The position numbers were made by a program, and so were the translations under genes. DNA of 64,000 nt from Chryseobacterium wanjuense. Lineage in GTDB: Bacteria > Bacteroidota > Bacteroidia > Flavobacteriales > Weeksellaceae. Shown in pieces: positions 52,057 through 60,733 of the stretch; position 1 is the first letter of the stretch, and each line of letters starts with the position of its first letter. The DNA lies in assembly GCF_900111495.1 (NCBI RefSeq), contig NZ_FOIU01000001.1, forward strand, positions 1,798,001-1,862,000, read 5' to 3'. Under the pieces are notes generated by a model. It was not told where the DNA came from. It saw nothing but the letters and a program-made list of their open reading frames with translations, and searched no databases.

Positions 52057-52635
52057 TTATCGAAAACTCTGTTTCCTGATTCTGCTAAGCGTTTCCCGGG
52101 AAATTCCCAAATAAGAGGCGATCTGATGTAAAGGAAATCTTTGAATCATTTCGGGATGATTTTCAACGAAGCTTTCATACCGTTGCAAAGCACTGAGGCT
52201 GATGGCATCATCAACCCGTTTCTGTGAAGCAATATGATTATTTTCACTCATTTTCCAGAACGTATCTCTAACCGAAGGAATTTCCAGAAAAGCATCAAGA
52301 TTTGGTCTTGGCAAAATCAATAATTCCGTGTTTTCCCAAGCTTCGATATAATATTTTGAAGGGGTTTGATTCATAAAACTCTGCCGGTCAACAATCCACC
52401 AGTTTTCTAACGCCAGCTGCAGAATATATTCAATCCCATGGCTATCCACACTAAACTGCCGTATTGCTCCTTTCAGAACAAAACCTGTGTATGCACAAAT
52501 ATTGCCTTCTTCGAGAAAATACTGTTTTTTCCTTAATTTCTTTGGAAGCAATAACGATTCTATCTTCTCTTTTTCTTCAGATGAAAGGCTGGAATTGCTG
52601 TAGCGTTCTATATATTCAAAAAGCGGCTGGTACAT
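52057..52635 (-). CDS. Crp/Fnr-family regulator (short type) next to isochorismatase-like and pirin genes
   Basis: The 192-residue protein has the sensor part ILEEGNICAYTGFVLKGAIR-like (FLEEGNICAYTGFVLKGAIR) and the C-terminal helix-turn-helix IASYLGISRETLSRIRK. It belongs to the same short subgroup as the protein at 7588-8157. It is divergent from the isochorismatase-like/pirin pair across 350 A/T-rich bases and likely controls it. The broken DUF1348 gene lies downstream on the same strand. Confidence 0.86.
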   Translation of the reverse strand: MYQPLFEYIERYSNSSLSSEEKEKIESLLLPKKLRKKQYFLEEGNICAYTGFVLKGAIRQFSVDSHGIEYILQLALENWWIVDRQSFMNQTPSKYYIEAWENTELLILPRPNLDAFLEIPSVRDTFWKMSENNHIASQKRVDDAISLSALQRYESFVENHPEMIQRFPLHQIASYLGISRETLSRIRKQSFR

Positions 52636-52849
52636 TTTTTAGTTTTTTGGGATAAAAATCGTCATCAATCAAATTTAAAAATTTTCTTTATCCTTTCACT
52701 ATTTGAATACTTTTTTAATTAAATAAAATATTAATGATTAAATAAAATCACCCTAATTAGTTCCCAGGACGATTTAAAAATAATCCTTTACTTCATTTTT
52801 TTAAATAAAAATTAAATTACTTAATAATCAAAAACTTAAAAACACACAT

Positions 52850-52861
52850 TGACATTTGTCA
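52850..52861. promoter_or_regulatory. Possible operator in the Crp/isochorismatase spacer
   Basis: TGACA-TT-TGTCA is a perfect short inverted repeat about 125 bases before the isochorismatase-like gene. It is the only symmetric G/C-containing motif I see in the A/T-rich spacer 52636-52985. Confidence 0.3.
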
Positions 52862-52985
52862 CAGATTTTTTGTATCAAATATCACCGTTTTCCGGAAGCC
52901 ATTCAACATAATTTTGTCCTGTATAAAAGCAATTACAATCGCTGAAGTACAGAATAAAATAATATTAACTTAAATACATTTAATC

Positions 52986-53561
52986 ATGCACACAAAAGCA
53001 TTCAACCCAGAAAACGCAGCAATACTGCTGATTGACCACCAAACAGGAACAATGGCGTGGACACACTCCCACGACATCAATCTGGTAAAACAAAACGCCA
53101 TTAAACTGGCAAAAATTGCAAAAGCACTTCATCTGCCTGTTATTTTAACATCAAGTATGGAAGATCAGATTCAGGGGCCTTTGATTCCGGAATTACAGGA
53201 AATCTTACCGGAAGCTTATGAAGCCCGCATCAAACGTCCAGGAATCGTTAACGCGATGCACCACGAAGGTTTTAATGAGGCCGTAAAAGCTTTAGGCAGA
53301 AAAAAACTTTTCGTAGCGGGAGTTACGACTGAGATTTGTGTGACTTTCCCTGTTTTACAGATGCTGGATGAAGGGTATGAAGTACAGGTTTCTGCGGATG
53401 CTTCGGCTTCTTACACAAAATATGGGGACAACCTGGCGTTGGAAAGAATGAGACAGGCAGGGGCAATTATCACAACGGTAGACCAGATTATTTCGGAATT
53501 GGCCATTGACTGGACAAGCCCTAATGGACAAAAACTGGTGGGAATTTTAAACTATCACTAA
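52986..53561 (+). CDS. Isochorismatase-family cysteine hydrolase (YcaC-like)
   Basis: The 191-residue protein has the catalytic triad of the family: D17 in LLIDHQTG, K83 in ARIKRPG, and C118 in GVTTEICVTF. The cis-peptide element (GVTTEIC) is intact. Members hydrolyse amides, nicotinamide-like compounds or unknown substrates; YcaC-like ones are of uncertain function. It is followed by a pirin gene 78 bases downstream and is divergent from a Crp-type regulator. This grouping is frequent in stress or aromatic-compound responses. Confidence 0.88.
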   Translation: MHTKAFNPENAAILLIDHQTGTMAWTHSHDINLVKQNAIKLAKIAKALHLPVILTSSMEDQIQGPLIPELQEILPEAYEARIKRPGIVNAMHHEGFNEAVKALGRKKLFVAGVTTEICVTFPVLQMLDEGYEVQVSADASASYTKYGDNLALERMRQAGAIITTVDQIISELAIDWTSPNGQKLVGILNYH

Positions 53562-53639
53562 AATTCGGTTTATAAAAGAAACATCGTATCAGAATGTATC
53601 ACGGTGTTTCTTTTGTTTTTTACAATTAAAAATTATGTT

Positions 53640-54368
53640 ATGAAAATTATAAGAGCTTCAGAAAAACATACACATGGAAATCAGACATTCCACATTGAAA
53701 TACTTTATCCGGGAACAAATCTTGGAAAAAATGATACCGGATTTTTTACCATCGGACGAATTGACCACGCTTTATTTAAGCCCCCCGGATTGGTTCCGAT
53801 GCATCCGCATCAGGATGATGAGATTTTTTCTTACATCCGTTCGGGGAAGATGGTTCATAAAGACAGCACCGGACATACAGAGCATCTAAACAATGCTTAT
53901 ATGATGCTGATGAATGCCGGAAGCGGAATTTCGCACGAAGAAAGCGCCGAAGAAGATGTAGAAATGCTTCAAATCTTTATGCGGCCTTCTGAAAATGACT
54001 TGCCACCAAAGGTTCAGTTCCATCATTTTGAAAATATGTATAGTGAAAATATCTGGAGACTGGCTGCCGGAAACAGAGCTGACTCACCATTAAAACTAAG
54101 GGTTGACACCAATATTTTCGACATCCGGTTACAAAAAAACAATTCTGTAGAAATCCCGGATTGGAATGAGGATGTAATCAATTTTGTGTACTGTTTTAAT
54201 GGGGATATTAGAATTGGAAATGAAACGATTACAAAAGGAGACAGCGTAATTCTTGAAGAAAATCTACCTCTCGAAGCCATTACAGAAAGTGACCTTGTTT
54301 TGTTTCAGATAAAAAAAGACGCCCAATATAGTGATACAGGTATGTTTAGCGGAAATAAATTTCAGTAA
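53640..54368 (+). CDS. Pirin-family bicupin protein
   Basis: The start MKIIRASEKHTHG at 53640 is chosen; upstream codons of the longer frame are hydrophobic spacer. The 242-residue protein has the pirin N-terminal cupin (FFTIGRIDHALFKPPGLVPM, MHPHQDDEIFSYIRSGKMVH) with metal-ligand histidines and HEESAEEDVEMLQIFM. A more degenerate C-terminal half follows. Some pirins are quercetinases, others act on transcription. It is co-directional with the isochorismatase-like gene and ends with a clear terminator. Confidence 0.88.
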   Translation: MKIIRASEKHTHGNQTFHIEILYPGTNLGKNDTGFFTIGRIDHALFKPPGLVPMHPHQDDEIFSYIRSGKMVHKDSTGHTEHLNNAYMMLMNAGSGISHEESAEEDVEMLQIFMRPSENDLPPKVQFHHFENMYSENIWRLAAGNRADSPLKLRVDTNIFDIRLQKNNSVEIPDWNEDVINFVYCFNGDIRIGNETITKGDSVILEENLPLEAITESDLVLFQIKKDAQYSDTGMFSGNKFQ

Positions 54369-54391
54369 TTTTTCTTTGTTTATAAAATACT

Positions 54392-54427
54392 AAAGTCTTT
54401 GAAGTTCAAAGGCTTTTGATGTTTTTT
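54392..54427 (+). terminator. Terminator of the pirin gene
   Basis: AAAGTCTTT (54392-54400), loop GAAGTTC and AAAGGCTTT (54408-54416) pair with one G-T wobble. A T-run follows at 54422-54427. It is 24 bases after the pirin stop codon. Confidence 0.7.
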
Positions 54428-54772
54428 ATTGTATCATTTTTTATGTAAATCTGCGATTGTATGTACAATCTTCCTGAAATCTTATCTAAAACAGGAAATG
54501 AAATCTGATCGTTTAATAATTGGACTATCAAAATCCAGTTGCTTAATAACATTTGAGTTTTTTACCAAACTTCTTCTACTTATAGTTACCTAACAATATT
54601 CATTAATAAAACTCTTAACTATTCAAACGGCAATATCTAAGATAAGAATGCATTATTTACTCTATGCATTAGTAATCTGTCACGAAATAGCCGTAAGCTT
54701 TTTGTAGGAAATATATTCCTGAGGATAAGGAAGCATCGTAGCCGGTATGAAAATTAAAACTATCTTCAAAAT
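54428..54772. other. Intergenic stretch without a gene
   Basis: I see no convincing ORF or repeat here. A short palindrome-like AGGAAATATATTCCT at about 54706 and an 18-codon protein-like frame on the minus strand near the right end are too weak to call. Confidence 0.5.
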
Positions 54773-55717
54773 TTACTTGATCTGCTGTTTTTGAATTTCT
54801 TCAAATAAATGCTCCACATTTTCCTTGGCGAAAAGCCCTGACCCTTCGGCCATTGTAGTTGCTGAACCACATGCTACACCCATTGCCAAAACTTCTTTAT
54901 AATTTCCTCTTTGTATCAAAACAGAAAGCATCCCGGCAATCATACTGTCTCCTGCACCAACAGTGCTTTTTACGTCAACAGCCGGTGCTTTAATTTGAAT
55001 TTGTTCAGTTGCTGAAAATAAAACAGCTCCTTGAGATCCTAATGAAACGACCACAACCTCAGCTTTTCCCTGGGAAATAATAAGCTGGGCTGTTTTATGT
55101 ATCTCACTGTCTTCCAGCTTTTCCTTTCCTGCCAGAGAAGCCAGCTCTCCAATATTGGGCTTTAATAAAAACACTCCTTCTTCTACAGCTGTTTTGAGAA
55201 GCTTCCCAGAAGAGTCTACAATTAGCTTGCTGCCTTTGGTTTTGCATATGTTGATAAGCTGCTTCATAAATTTCCGGTCAACCCCAATCGGAAGACTTCC
55301 ACTGATTACTATAAAATCAGGGACTTGATTCATTACATCAATATTATTCAAAATTTCCTTTTGCTCCTCTTGTGTTAGCGATTCTCCAGGGAATCCAAAT
55401 CTATACTGCTTCTTATCAGAAATATCCGAAACAGTAAAATTTTCCCGTGTTTCTGCAGCAACGTGGAAGGATAATGCATCCAGTTGCTCGCTATGAAGCA
55501 ACTCCTCCAGTAGCATGCCGGTTCTTCCACCTGAAGTAAAAAAAGTATCTGAAAGTATCCCTAATCTTTTTAATGCTCTGGATACATTAATTCCTCCTCC
55601 CCCTGCTTCATACTTAGGAGAATTACAACGTAATTTTTTCTCAGGAATTATATTTTGTACACTGCTGCTTTTGTCTACCGACGGATTCAGTGTGATTGTT
55701 AAAATAGTCTTTTTCAT
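54773..55717 (-). CDS. 1-phosphofructokinase-type hexose kinase (PfkB family)
   Basis: The start MKKTILTITLNPSVDKS at 55717 is the usual beginning of the 1-phosphofructokinase/tagatose-6-P kinase branch. The 314-residue protein has KYEAGGGGINVSRALKRLG and LLKPNIGELASL. The catalytic segment is VKSTVGAGDSMIAGM, with the GAGD aspartate. It should phosphorylate fructose-1-P, fructose-6-P or a related sugar phosphate. It is followed by the polyol-free A/T region and preceded by genes for stress proteins (BON, small basic protein). E. coli PfkB-type copies next to stress genes are known in Bacteroidota, but the role here is unclear. Confidence 0.85.
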   Translation of the reverse strand: MKKTILTITLNPSVDKSSSVQNIIPEKKLRCNSPKYEAGGGGINVSRALKRLGILSDTFFTSGGRTGMLLEELLHSEQLDALSFHVAAETRENFTVSDISDKKQYRFGFPGESLTQEEQKEILNNIDVMNQVPDFIVISGSLPIGVDRKFMKQLINICKTKGSKLIVDSSGKLLKTAVEEGVFLLKPNIGELASLAGKEKLEDSEIHKTAQLIISQGKAEVVVVSLGSQGAVLFSATEQIQIKAPAVDVKSTVGAGDSMIAGMLSVLIQRGNYKEVLAMGVACGSATTMAEGSGLFAKENVEHLFEEIQKQQIK

Positions 55718-55926
55718 TTTATTTTTTCTCAAAATTTTTAAGGGTTGCGACCAATCTTCCGGGAAACACCACTTCTGATAATTTCAAATTTCCACCATAA
55801 AGAACAGATCTCATATGTAATCTGAAATGCATCATCTTATCTTCTGTAATTTTTTTAAACTCCGGAATATAAATTTACTGACTATATATAATTTAACACG
55901 GAATTAATTTTTTATTTTTTAAATAA

Positions 55927-55965
55927 AACAACAAAGGCGAACTAAAATAGCTGGCCTTTGTTGTT
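55927..55965 (-). terminator. Terminator after the small basic protein gene
   Basis: AACAACAAAGGC (55927-55938) and GCCTTTGTTGTT (55954-55965) form a perfect 12-base stem with a 15-base loop. T-rich sequence follows on the minus strand. It lies 28 bases after the stop of the small gene at 55994. Confidence 0.7.
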
Positions 55966-55993
55966 ACCTATAGTATCTGAATTAAAGTTTTCT

Positions 55994-56140
55994 TTAGTGA
56001 TGCTTTGCGTCATCTTTGGGGGTTTTGCCGACAGATTGGTGATGACTATCTGTTTTTTTTCGGAGTTCCGTATTTTTCTGTTTTTGGGCTTTAGAAATAT
56101 CCTGGGACTCCGTTTTTTGTTTATTTTCCTTGGTTCTCAT
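55994..56140 (-). CDS. Small basic hydrophilic protein (48 residues)
   Basis: The frame reads MRTKENKQKTESQDISKAQK and ends KTPKDDAKHH. It is rich in Lys, Gln, Asp and His, with no hydrophobic core, so it is probably disordered. It is 27 bases downstream of the BON-domain gene, on the same strand, and is followed directly by a strong terminator. Both facts support a real gene. Small Lys-rich proteins beside stress genes are common in Chryseobacterium-type genomes; no function is known to me. Confidence 0.5.
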   Translation of the reverse strand: MRTKENKQKTESQDISKAQKQKNTELRKKTDSHHQSVGKTPKDDAKHH

Positions 56141-56167
56141 TATATTATTTTTTTTTAATAATTACTG

Positions 56168-56830
56168 TTAGAGAGCATATTCGTAGTCAACGGCCAATTG
56201 ATTTTTCACATGCCAGATACCGGGAGTTTTCCAAGCAATGCGTCCTGCTTCTTCTTTTTCATATAAAGAATCTACGACCCCTGTTAAAGTGACTGTAGTT
56301 CCCGATACGGATACTTCGATGTTACTGTCATCAATTGTACTTCTCTTAAGCGCTCTTTTAACGTTTTTCTGTTCGATCTCATCGTGTATTTCAGATTTGA
56401 TCTTAATTTTGTTGCTTATTCCTGTAACTCCGGTAAGATTTTTAATATCATTTTTTGCAGCCTCTCTCTGATAATTCCAGGAAAGTTCGCCTTCCAATGT
56501 TACCCAGCCGTCTTCTACTTTTACAGCTATCTTATCATCCGGGACAGTCCAGTCAGATTTCAATGCGTTCAAAACATCCCTGGCGATTTCCTCATCTGTT
56601 TTGAACCAGGAATTCGGCAATTTAACCTCGATATTTTCAACCAAGGCTTTAACTCCGGCAACCTTTTTAGCGGCTTCTTCCGCTTCGGTCTTTTTTGAAT
56701 AACTGTCTACAATGCCCGTAAGGGTAATAATACCTTCTTTTGCGATAACTCCAATTTCTGCGGCTTTCAACAGTGGCTCCCATTCAATTGCTTCTTGAAC
56801 GTCTCTCTGTAATTCTGAATTTGTTTTCAT
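56168..56830 (-). CDS. Protein with three BON domains
   Basis: The 220-residue protein consists of three repeats of the BON fold, about residues 5-72, 78-148 and 150-218. Each has the pattern hydrophobic-x-G-x-V followed by Glu/Lys-rich helices, for example GIITLTGIVDSYSKKTEAEE, WVTLEGELSWNYQREAAKND and TVTLTGVVDSLYEKEEAGRI. There is no signal peptide, so it is likely cytoplasmic, as OsmY-like proteins without signal are. BON domains are linked to osmotic stress and membrane binding. It stands with the small basic protein and PfkB genes. Confidence 0.9.
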   Translation of the reverse strand: MKTNSELQRDVQEAIEWEPLLKAAEIGVIAKEGIITLTGIVDSYSKKTEAEEAAKKVAGVKALVENIEVKLPNSWFKTDEEIARDVLNALKSDWTVPDDKIAVKVEDGWVTLEGELSWNYQREAAKNDIKNLTGVTGISNKIKIKSEIHDEIEQKNVKRALKRSTIDDSNIEVSVSGTTVTLTGVVDSLYEKEEAGRIAWKTPGIWHVKNQLAVDYEYAL

Positions 56831-57017
56831 TTTTAATCTAAATTTTAATTTTGGAAATTGAAATCACAATGCTTTGGCTTTGACAACAGGAAAAGACAGC
56901 TTGCAATCAATCTCCGGTTTGACAATTGTTGATTTTTAATTTTACTTATACAATAAGATTACGTAACCATTTCATTATAAAAGCATTACAAAGCTCCATA
57001 TACTTTATTAAAAATAA

Positions 57018-57077
57018 AATGACACGAATCATTATAAAACCTGATCCTGATCAGAGTTTTAAGTGATACGTGTCATT
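57018..57077. repeat. 60-base interrupted palindrome between the hydrolase and BON genes
   Basis: AATGACACG-A-ATCA (57018-57031) pairs with TGAT-A-CGTGTCATT (57064-57077). Further inward TTATAAAAC and GTTTTAA nearly match, so almost the whole 60 bases can fold. A/T-rich tails on the left could make it a leftward terminator of the hydrolase transcript, 165 bases after its stop. Apart from it I see no feature in the spacer 56831-57241. Confidence 0.55.
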
Positions 57078-57241
57078 ATCAAATGGCTGATAATTGTAAA
57101 GTCCGAAGCATGGGGATAAATAATCAATTTCGCATATGTTGCCGTGAAATATTTTTTACACTTTTAAGCCTATCATTTTCTCTATTTTTTTTTGATTTAT
57201 CAGAAGAAAATTTGCCCGGATGTAATCAGTTCTGCTATCAA

Positions 57242-58150
57242 TCATTTTTTTGCAAACTTTTCAAGTTCTGTGTTGAATTTCTCCATTTCTTCGATAAACA
57301 ATGCATGTCCGCTTTTCTCAAATTTCACGATGTAAGAATTTTTAAGCCCTTTGTGTAATTGTTCTGCAAACGCAAAATCACATAATTTATCTTTCGTTCC
57401 ATGAAATATTGCTACAGGGACATTAATTTTTGATAATTCCGGACGTAGATCAAGATCTCTTAAAGCGATTATAGATTGGGTGGTGGCATAAGGTGAAGCA
57501 TCGGCATTGATATCAGCCAGCCATTGGGACATTCCTTTGGAGATACCGTCCTCAGTTGCAGCGAAGGCTTTACCAAAATCCTCAATCAACTGTTGTCTGT
57601 TGGTTCTTGTAGTATTGATCAAACCTGCAGCGGCTTCATCCGAAGCGCCATAAGGAAAACCCTCACGCTGTTTCCAGGACGGTGCGGCAGCAGCAAAAAG
57701 TGCCAGCTTGCTTACATGTGCTCCATTGTATTTGGCCATATAATGTAGTACAACCGCACCCCCCATAGAAAAACCTCCTAGAACCGCATTTTTTATTTTA
57801 AGTTTTTCCATTACAACTTTGATGTCATCGGAGAAAACATCAAAATCATATTTACCATAAGGTCTGTCTGATTTCCCAAACCCTCTCATCGATATTCCTA
57901 TTACCCGGAATCCTTTTTCTACAAAGTATTGATATTGATATTCATACATCGCATCGTTTAATGGCCATCCATGTATTAATACGATTGGTTGTCCTACTCC
58001 CAGGTCTGTTACATGAAGTTTTACATTCGGTTCAACTTCAATGAATTCGGATCTTCCGGCTGATGCAGCAGTTCTAATTGATTGAGCAGATAGCGGTTGG
58101 CCGAAAGCAAAAGTGCATAAAAGGCTTAATGTTAAAATTAATGTTTTCAT
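57242..58150 (-). CDS. Secreted/periplasmic alpha/beta hydrolase
   Basis: The 302-residue protein has a signal peptide (LILTLSLLCTFAFGQPLSAQ). The alpha/beta-hydrolase fold follows: oxyanion segment IVLIHGWPLNDAMYE, nucleophile GFSMGGA, acid in FHGTKDKLCDF and histidine in KSGHALFIEE. It resembles the non-haem chloroperoxidase/esterase group, usually cytoplasmic, but here exported. The substrate is probably an ester of unknown nature. It is monocistronic and is followed by a long palindrome. Confidence 0.87.
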   Translation of the reverse strand: MKTLILTLSLLCTFAFGQPLSAQSIRTAASAGRSEFIEVEPNVKLHVTDLGVGQPIVLIHGWPLNDAMYEYQYQYFVEKGFRVIGISMRGFGKSDRPYGKYDFDVFSDDIKVVMEKLKIKNAVLGGFSMGGAVVLHYMAKYNGAHVSKLALFAAAAPSWKQREGFPYGASDEAAAGLINTTRTNRQQLIEDFGKAFAATEDGISKGMSQWLADINADASPYATTQSIIALRDLDLRPELSKINVPVAIFHGTKDKLCDFAFAEQLHKGLKNSYIVKFEKSGHALFIEEMEKFNTELEKFAKK

Positions 58151-58274
58151 TTGATTTTGATTTTAATTACTGTTAGGATTATCTTTAGTTATTTATACTG
58201 CAAAGATCTATAAAACAGTCATTTCCTAAAATGGACTATTGGATGAGTTTATGGTACATTTTTCCCTAATATGA

Positions 58275-58463
58275 AATAATGCAGATTTTGTACAAGGCAA
58301 AGTTCATTTCAGCTGTGGATCAACCGGCGTAAATTTCTATGATATACAATTTGTAGACAAGTACGGAATTACGAGTCATATAGGTAATAAAAAACATACG
58401 TCCAAAAAAGGATCTAAAAAGTTGATATCCTTAATCAATAATTATTACATTTTTACGAATTAA
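58275..58463 (+). pseudogene. Possible 5'-truncated gene remnant (62 open codons, no start)
   Basis: Between stop codons the + strand encodes ADFVQGKVHFSCGSTGVNFY, then DIQFVDKYGITSHIGNKKHT and SKKGSKKLISLINNYYIFTN. No ATG, GTG or TTG occurs at its beginning. The composition looks coding in an otherwise A/T-rich spacer, so it is likely the tail of a lost gene. Its end overlaps the AraC stop on the other strand by a few bases. I do not recognise the family. Confidence 0.3.
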
Positions 58464-59427
58464 AACCAGAAGAGTATTTCTTTGGCTTCAGTCCTATATA
58501 TTGCTCAAAAACTTTTGAAAAGTGACTCAGATTGGTAAACCCCAATTGATAACCGACTTCGGAAACATTCAATCTTTCAAATTTTAATAATCGTGCAGCT
58601 TCTTGCATTCTATTGTATTGGAAAAACTCGAAAATACCTTTTCCAAAAGTCTGTTTGAAGAGTTTTCTCATTTTAGGTTCGCTCATTCCAAGCTCTTTGG
58701 CGAGAACTGCTATGTTTGGCGGATTATCCAAATCGCTCTGCAATTTGATCTTAACAGAGTAGATCGCTTTAATATCATCAATATGTAAAGTACTCGTTGG
58801 TACAGATTCTCTTTGGACAAGCAAACTGAAAATATAGGAAAGCAATTCTTCACATTTTAATTTACAGTAATGGCTTTCCATAATCTCCGGAACATTCGGA
58901 TAGAGCATTTCGCTGGCTACTTTTATCATTTCCGGCGATAAAGCTGTATCAAAGGCAAAATTATCTTGAGTATTCAAAATATTTTCTACCAGAGGATGAT
59001 TGATGTTTCCAAATGACTTTTGCAGATAATTTCTTGAAACAGCAACTACGATGCTTCTGAAAAATGTATTCGAAGGCATATCCAAAATTGATGTTACCGA
59101 TTGCTTACAAATAGTGACACTGGGTTGTTCAGGAACTATTTGCTTTTCAGATGAAAGTGAATCGGGAAAAATACCATTCAAAATAAAAATAATATCATCC
59201 TGATCCTCTGCAAATCCATTGGTGCACTCTACTACTATATCTTTGTGCAGGAAATAGTTCCTAAGCATAACACGCAGTTGATTGTCATTCCAAGAAAATC
59301 CTGTGATGAAGCCCTCCCCTTTATCTTTTGGAATATAAACATATCTTCCGGTCATTACCGTTCCCAGTGCTTTGGCAAATCCTGTGATGATGTCTGAACC
59401 TTGTTTATCCGTGATCGAAATTTTCAT
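58453..59427 (-). CDS. AraC-family transcriptional regulator
   Basis: The 324-residue protein has an N-terminal effector domain with no close recognisable fold. A C-terminal AraC DNA-binding domain follows: NIAVLAKELGMSEPKMRKLF, MQEAARLLKFERLNVSEVGY and FTNLSHFSKVFEQYIGLKP. It is divergent from a Gal80-like oxidoreductase across 148 bases and probably regulates it. The start MKISITDKQGSD fits the spacing. The effector is unknown. Confidence 0.88.
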   Translation of the reverse strand: MKISITDKQGSDIITGFAKALGTVMTGRYVYIPKDKGEGFITGFSWNDNQLRVMLRNYFLHKDIVVECTNGFAEDQDDIIFILNGIFPDSLSSEKQIVPEQPSVTICKQSVTSILDMPSNTFFRSIVVAVSRNYLQKSFGNINHPLVENILNTQDNFAFDTALSPEMIKVASEMLYPNVPEIMESHYCKLKCEELLSYIFSLLVQRESVPTSTLHIDDIKAIYSVKIKLQSDLDNPPNIAVLAKELGMSEPKMRKLFKQTFGKGIFEFFQYNRMQEAARLLKFERLNVSEVGYQLGFTNLSHFSKVFEQYIGLKPKKYSSGFNS

Positions 59428-59575
59428 TTACGATTATTTTAATATTATTTACGGTTATTTTATTCATAAATGTAACAATAATTTTGTAGGCAGAAATCAA
59501 ATTCAATTTTTTATTATGAAAAGCAGATTATGAGAAAATAATCAAGTAGTAAAAATTGACAATTAATTTTAAATA

Positions 59576-60643
59576 ATGAAAGAAAAGATTAGAATAGGCT
59601 TTATAGGTCTTAATCCCAAAGGACAGTGGGCATCAACAGCACATTTGCCGGCATTAGAGCTTCTAAAAGATGACTTTGAAATAACTGGTGTAGCCAATAC
59701 ATCTTACGAAAGCGCCAAAATTGCAGCCGAAGCATTTAAAATTCCTTACGCTTTCGAGAATGCAGATGCGTTGATTCATTCTGAACATATAGATCTTGTC
59801 GTCGTTACGGTAAAAGTTCCTTATCATTTTGAATTGGTAAAAGCTGCACTGGAAGCGGGCAAACATGTGTATTGTGAACATCCTTTGGGAAATGGTTTGC
59901 AGGAATCTATTCAGCTGGCAGAATTGGCAGCAAGTAAAGGTGTCGTTGCTGTGACAGGCTTGCAGATGACGGTTTCTCCCGAAGTGCGCTATCTGGAACA
60001 ATTGATCAGCGAAGGTTATGTTGGTAAAGTTCTATCAACCACTTTAATTGGTTCCGGTGGTCATTGGCGGGATGAAACGATATCAGAAAATTATTATCTG
60101 TACGACAAAAAAAATGGTGCAACGATGCTTACAATTCCATTAGCCCATACTTTGGCTGGAGTGACTAAAGTTTTGGGAGGTTTTAAGGAATTTTCATCCA
60201 ATATCATTAATCATTTTAAAACAGTGACTCTTCAAGACACTGGTCATGTTAAAGATAAAACGGCAGATGATCAGATTATGATCATAGGAACGCTGGAAAA
60301 TGATGTTGCCATTTCTGTACATTACCGCGGTGGGATTTCAAAAGGAACGAATCTGTTATGGGAAATCAACGGCACAAAAGGCGATCTGCAAATAACAGGG
60401 GCTCTAGGTCACGGCCAATTGACACCTTTAACTATAAAAGGAGCAAGCGAGGCAGAAAAAGAAATGATAACTTTAATGCCTCCACCTGAATTATATGACA
60501 GTTTGCCGGCAGATCCGGTAAGTGGAAATATAGCAAGAATCTATAAATTGCTTGCTTTGGATATTAGAAATAATACAAGAACTGCTCCTACATTTGCAGA
60601 TGGTGTAGAACTTTACCGATTGTTAGATTCTATTGACAGCTAA
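59576..60643 (+). CDS. Gfo/Idh/MocA-family oxidoreductase, Gal80-like
   Basis: The 355-residue protein has a Rossmann start IRIGFIGLNPKGQWASTAHL and the usual two-domain layout. At the position of the family's E-K-P motif it reads CEHPLGN, without the catalytic lysine. That change, together with SGGHWRDETI, PLAHTLAGVTKVLG and WEINGTKGDLQITG, recalls yeast Gal80 and its relatives, which bind NAD(P) but act as sensors. Enzymatic activity is therefore doubtful. It is divergent from an AraC regulator and close to galK and galT, so a sugar-sensing role is a tempting inference. Confidence 0.78.
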   Translation: MKEKIRIGFIGLNPKGQWASTAHLPALELLKDDFEITGVANTSYESAKIAAEAFKIPYAFENADALIHSEHIDLVVVTVKVPYHFELVKAALEAGKHVYCEHPLGNGLQESIQLAELAASKGVVAVTGLQMTVSPEVRYLEQLISEGYVGKVLSTTLIGSGGHWRDETISENYYLYDKKNGATMLTIPLAHTLAGVTKVLGGFKEFSSNIINHFKTVTLQDTGHVKDKTADDQIMIIGTLENDVAISVHYRGGISKGTNLLWEINGTKGDLQITGALGHGQLTPLTIKGASEAEKEMITLMPPPELYDSLPADPVSGNIARIYKLLALDIRNNTRTAPTFADGVELYRLLDSIDS

Positions 60644-60679
60644 GCGATAAGCTGTTTATTTTACAATATTTTTAAACAA

Positions 60680-60705
60680 AATCCTGATATTAATGTATCG
60701 GGATT
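60680..60705. terminator. Hairpin between convergent oxidoreductase and HAD genes
   Basis: AATCCTGATA and TATCGGGATT pair over 10 bases with one G-T wobble around a 6-base loop. It stands 36 bases after the + strand stop codon and 28 bases from the HAD stop, fitting a bidirectional terminator. Confidence 0.5.
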
Positions 60706-60733
60706 ATTCTTCAAATGTAATTACTTCTTAGAA

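Noticed and set aside
54650..54772. Minus-strand frame containing TMLPYPQEYISYKKLTAIS
   Set aside because: Protein-like but only about 25 codons with no clear start; insufficient to call even a remnant.
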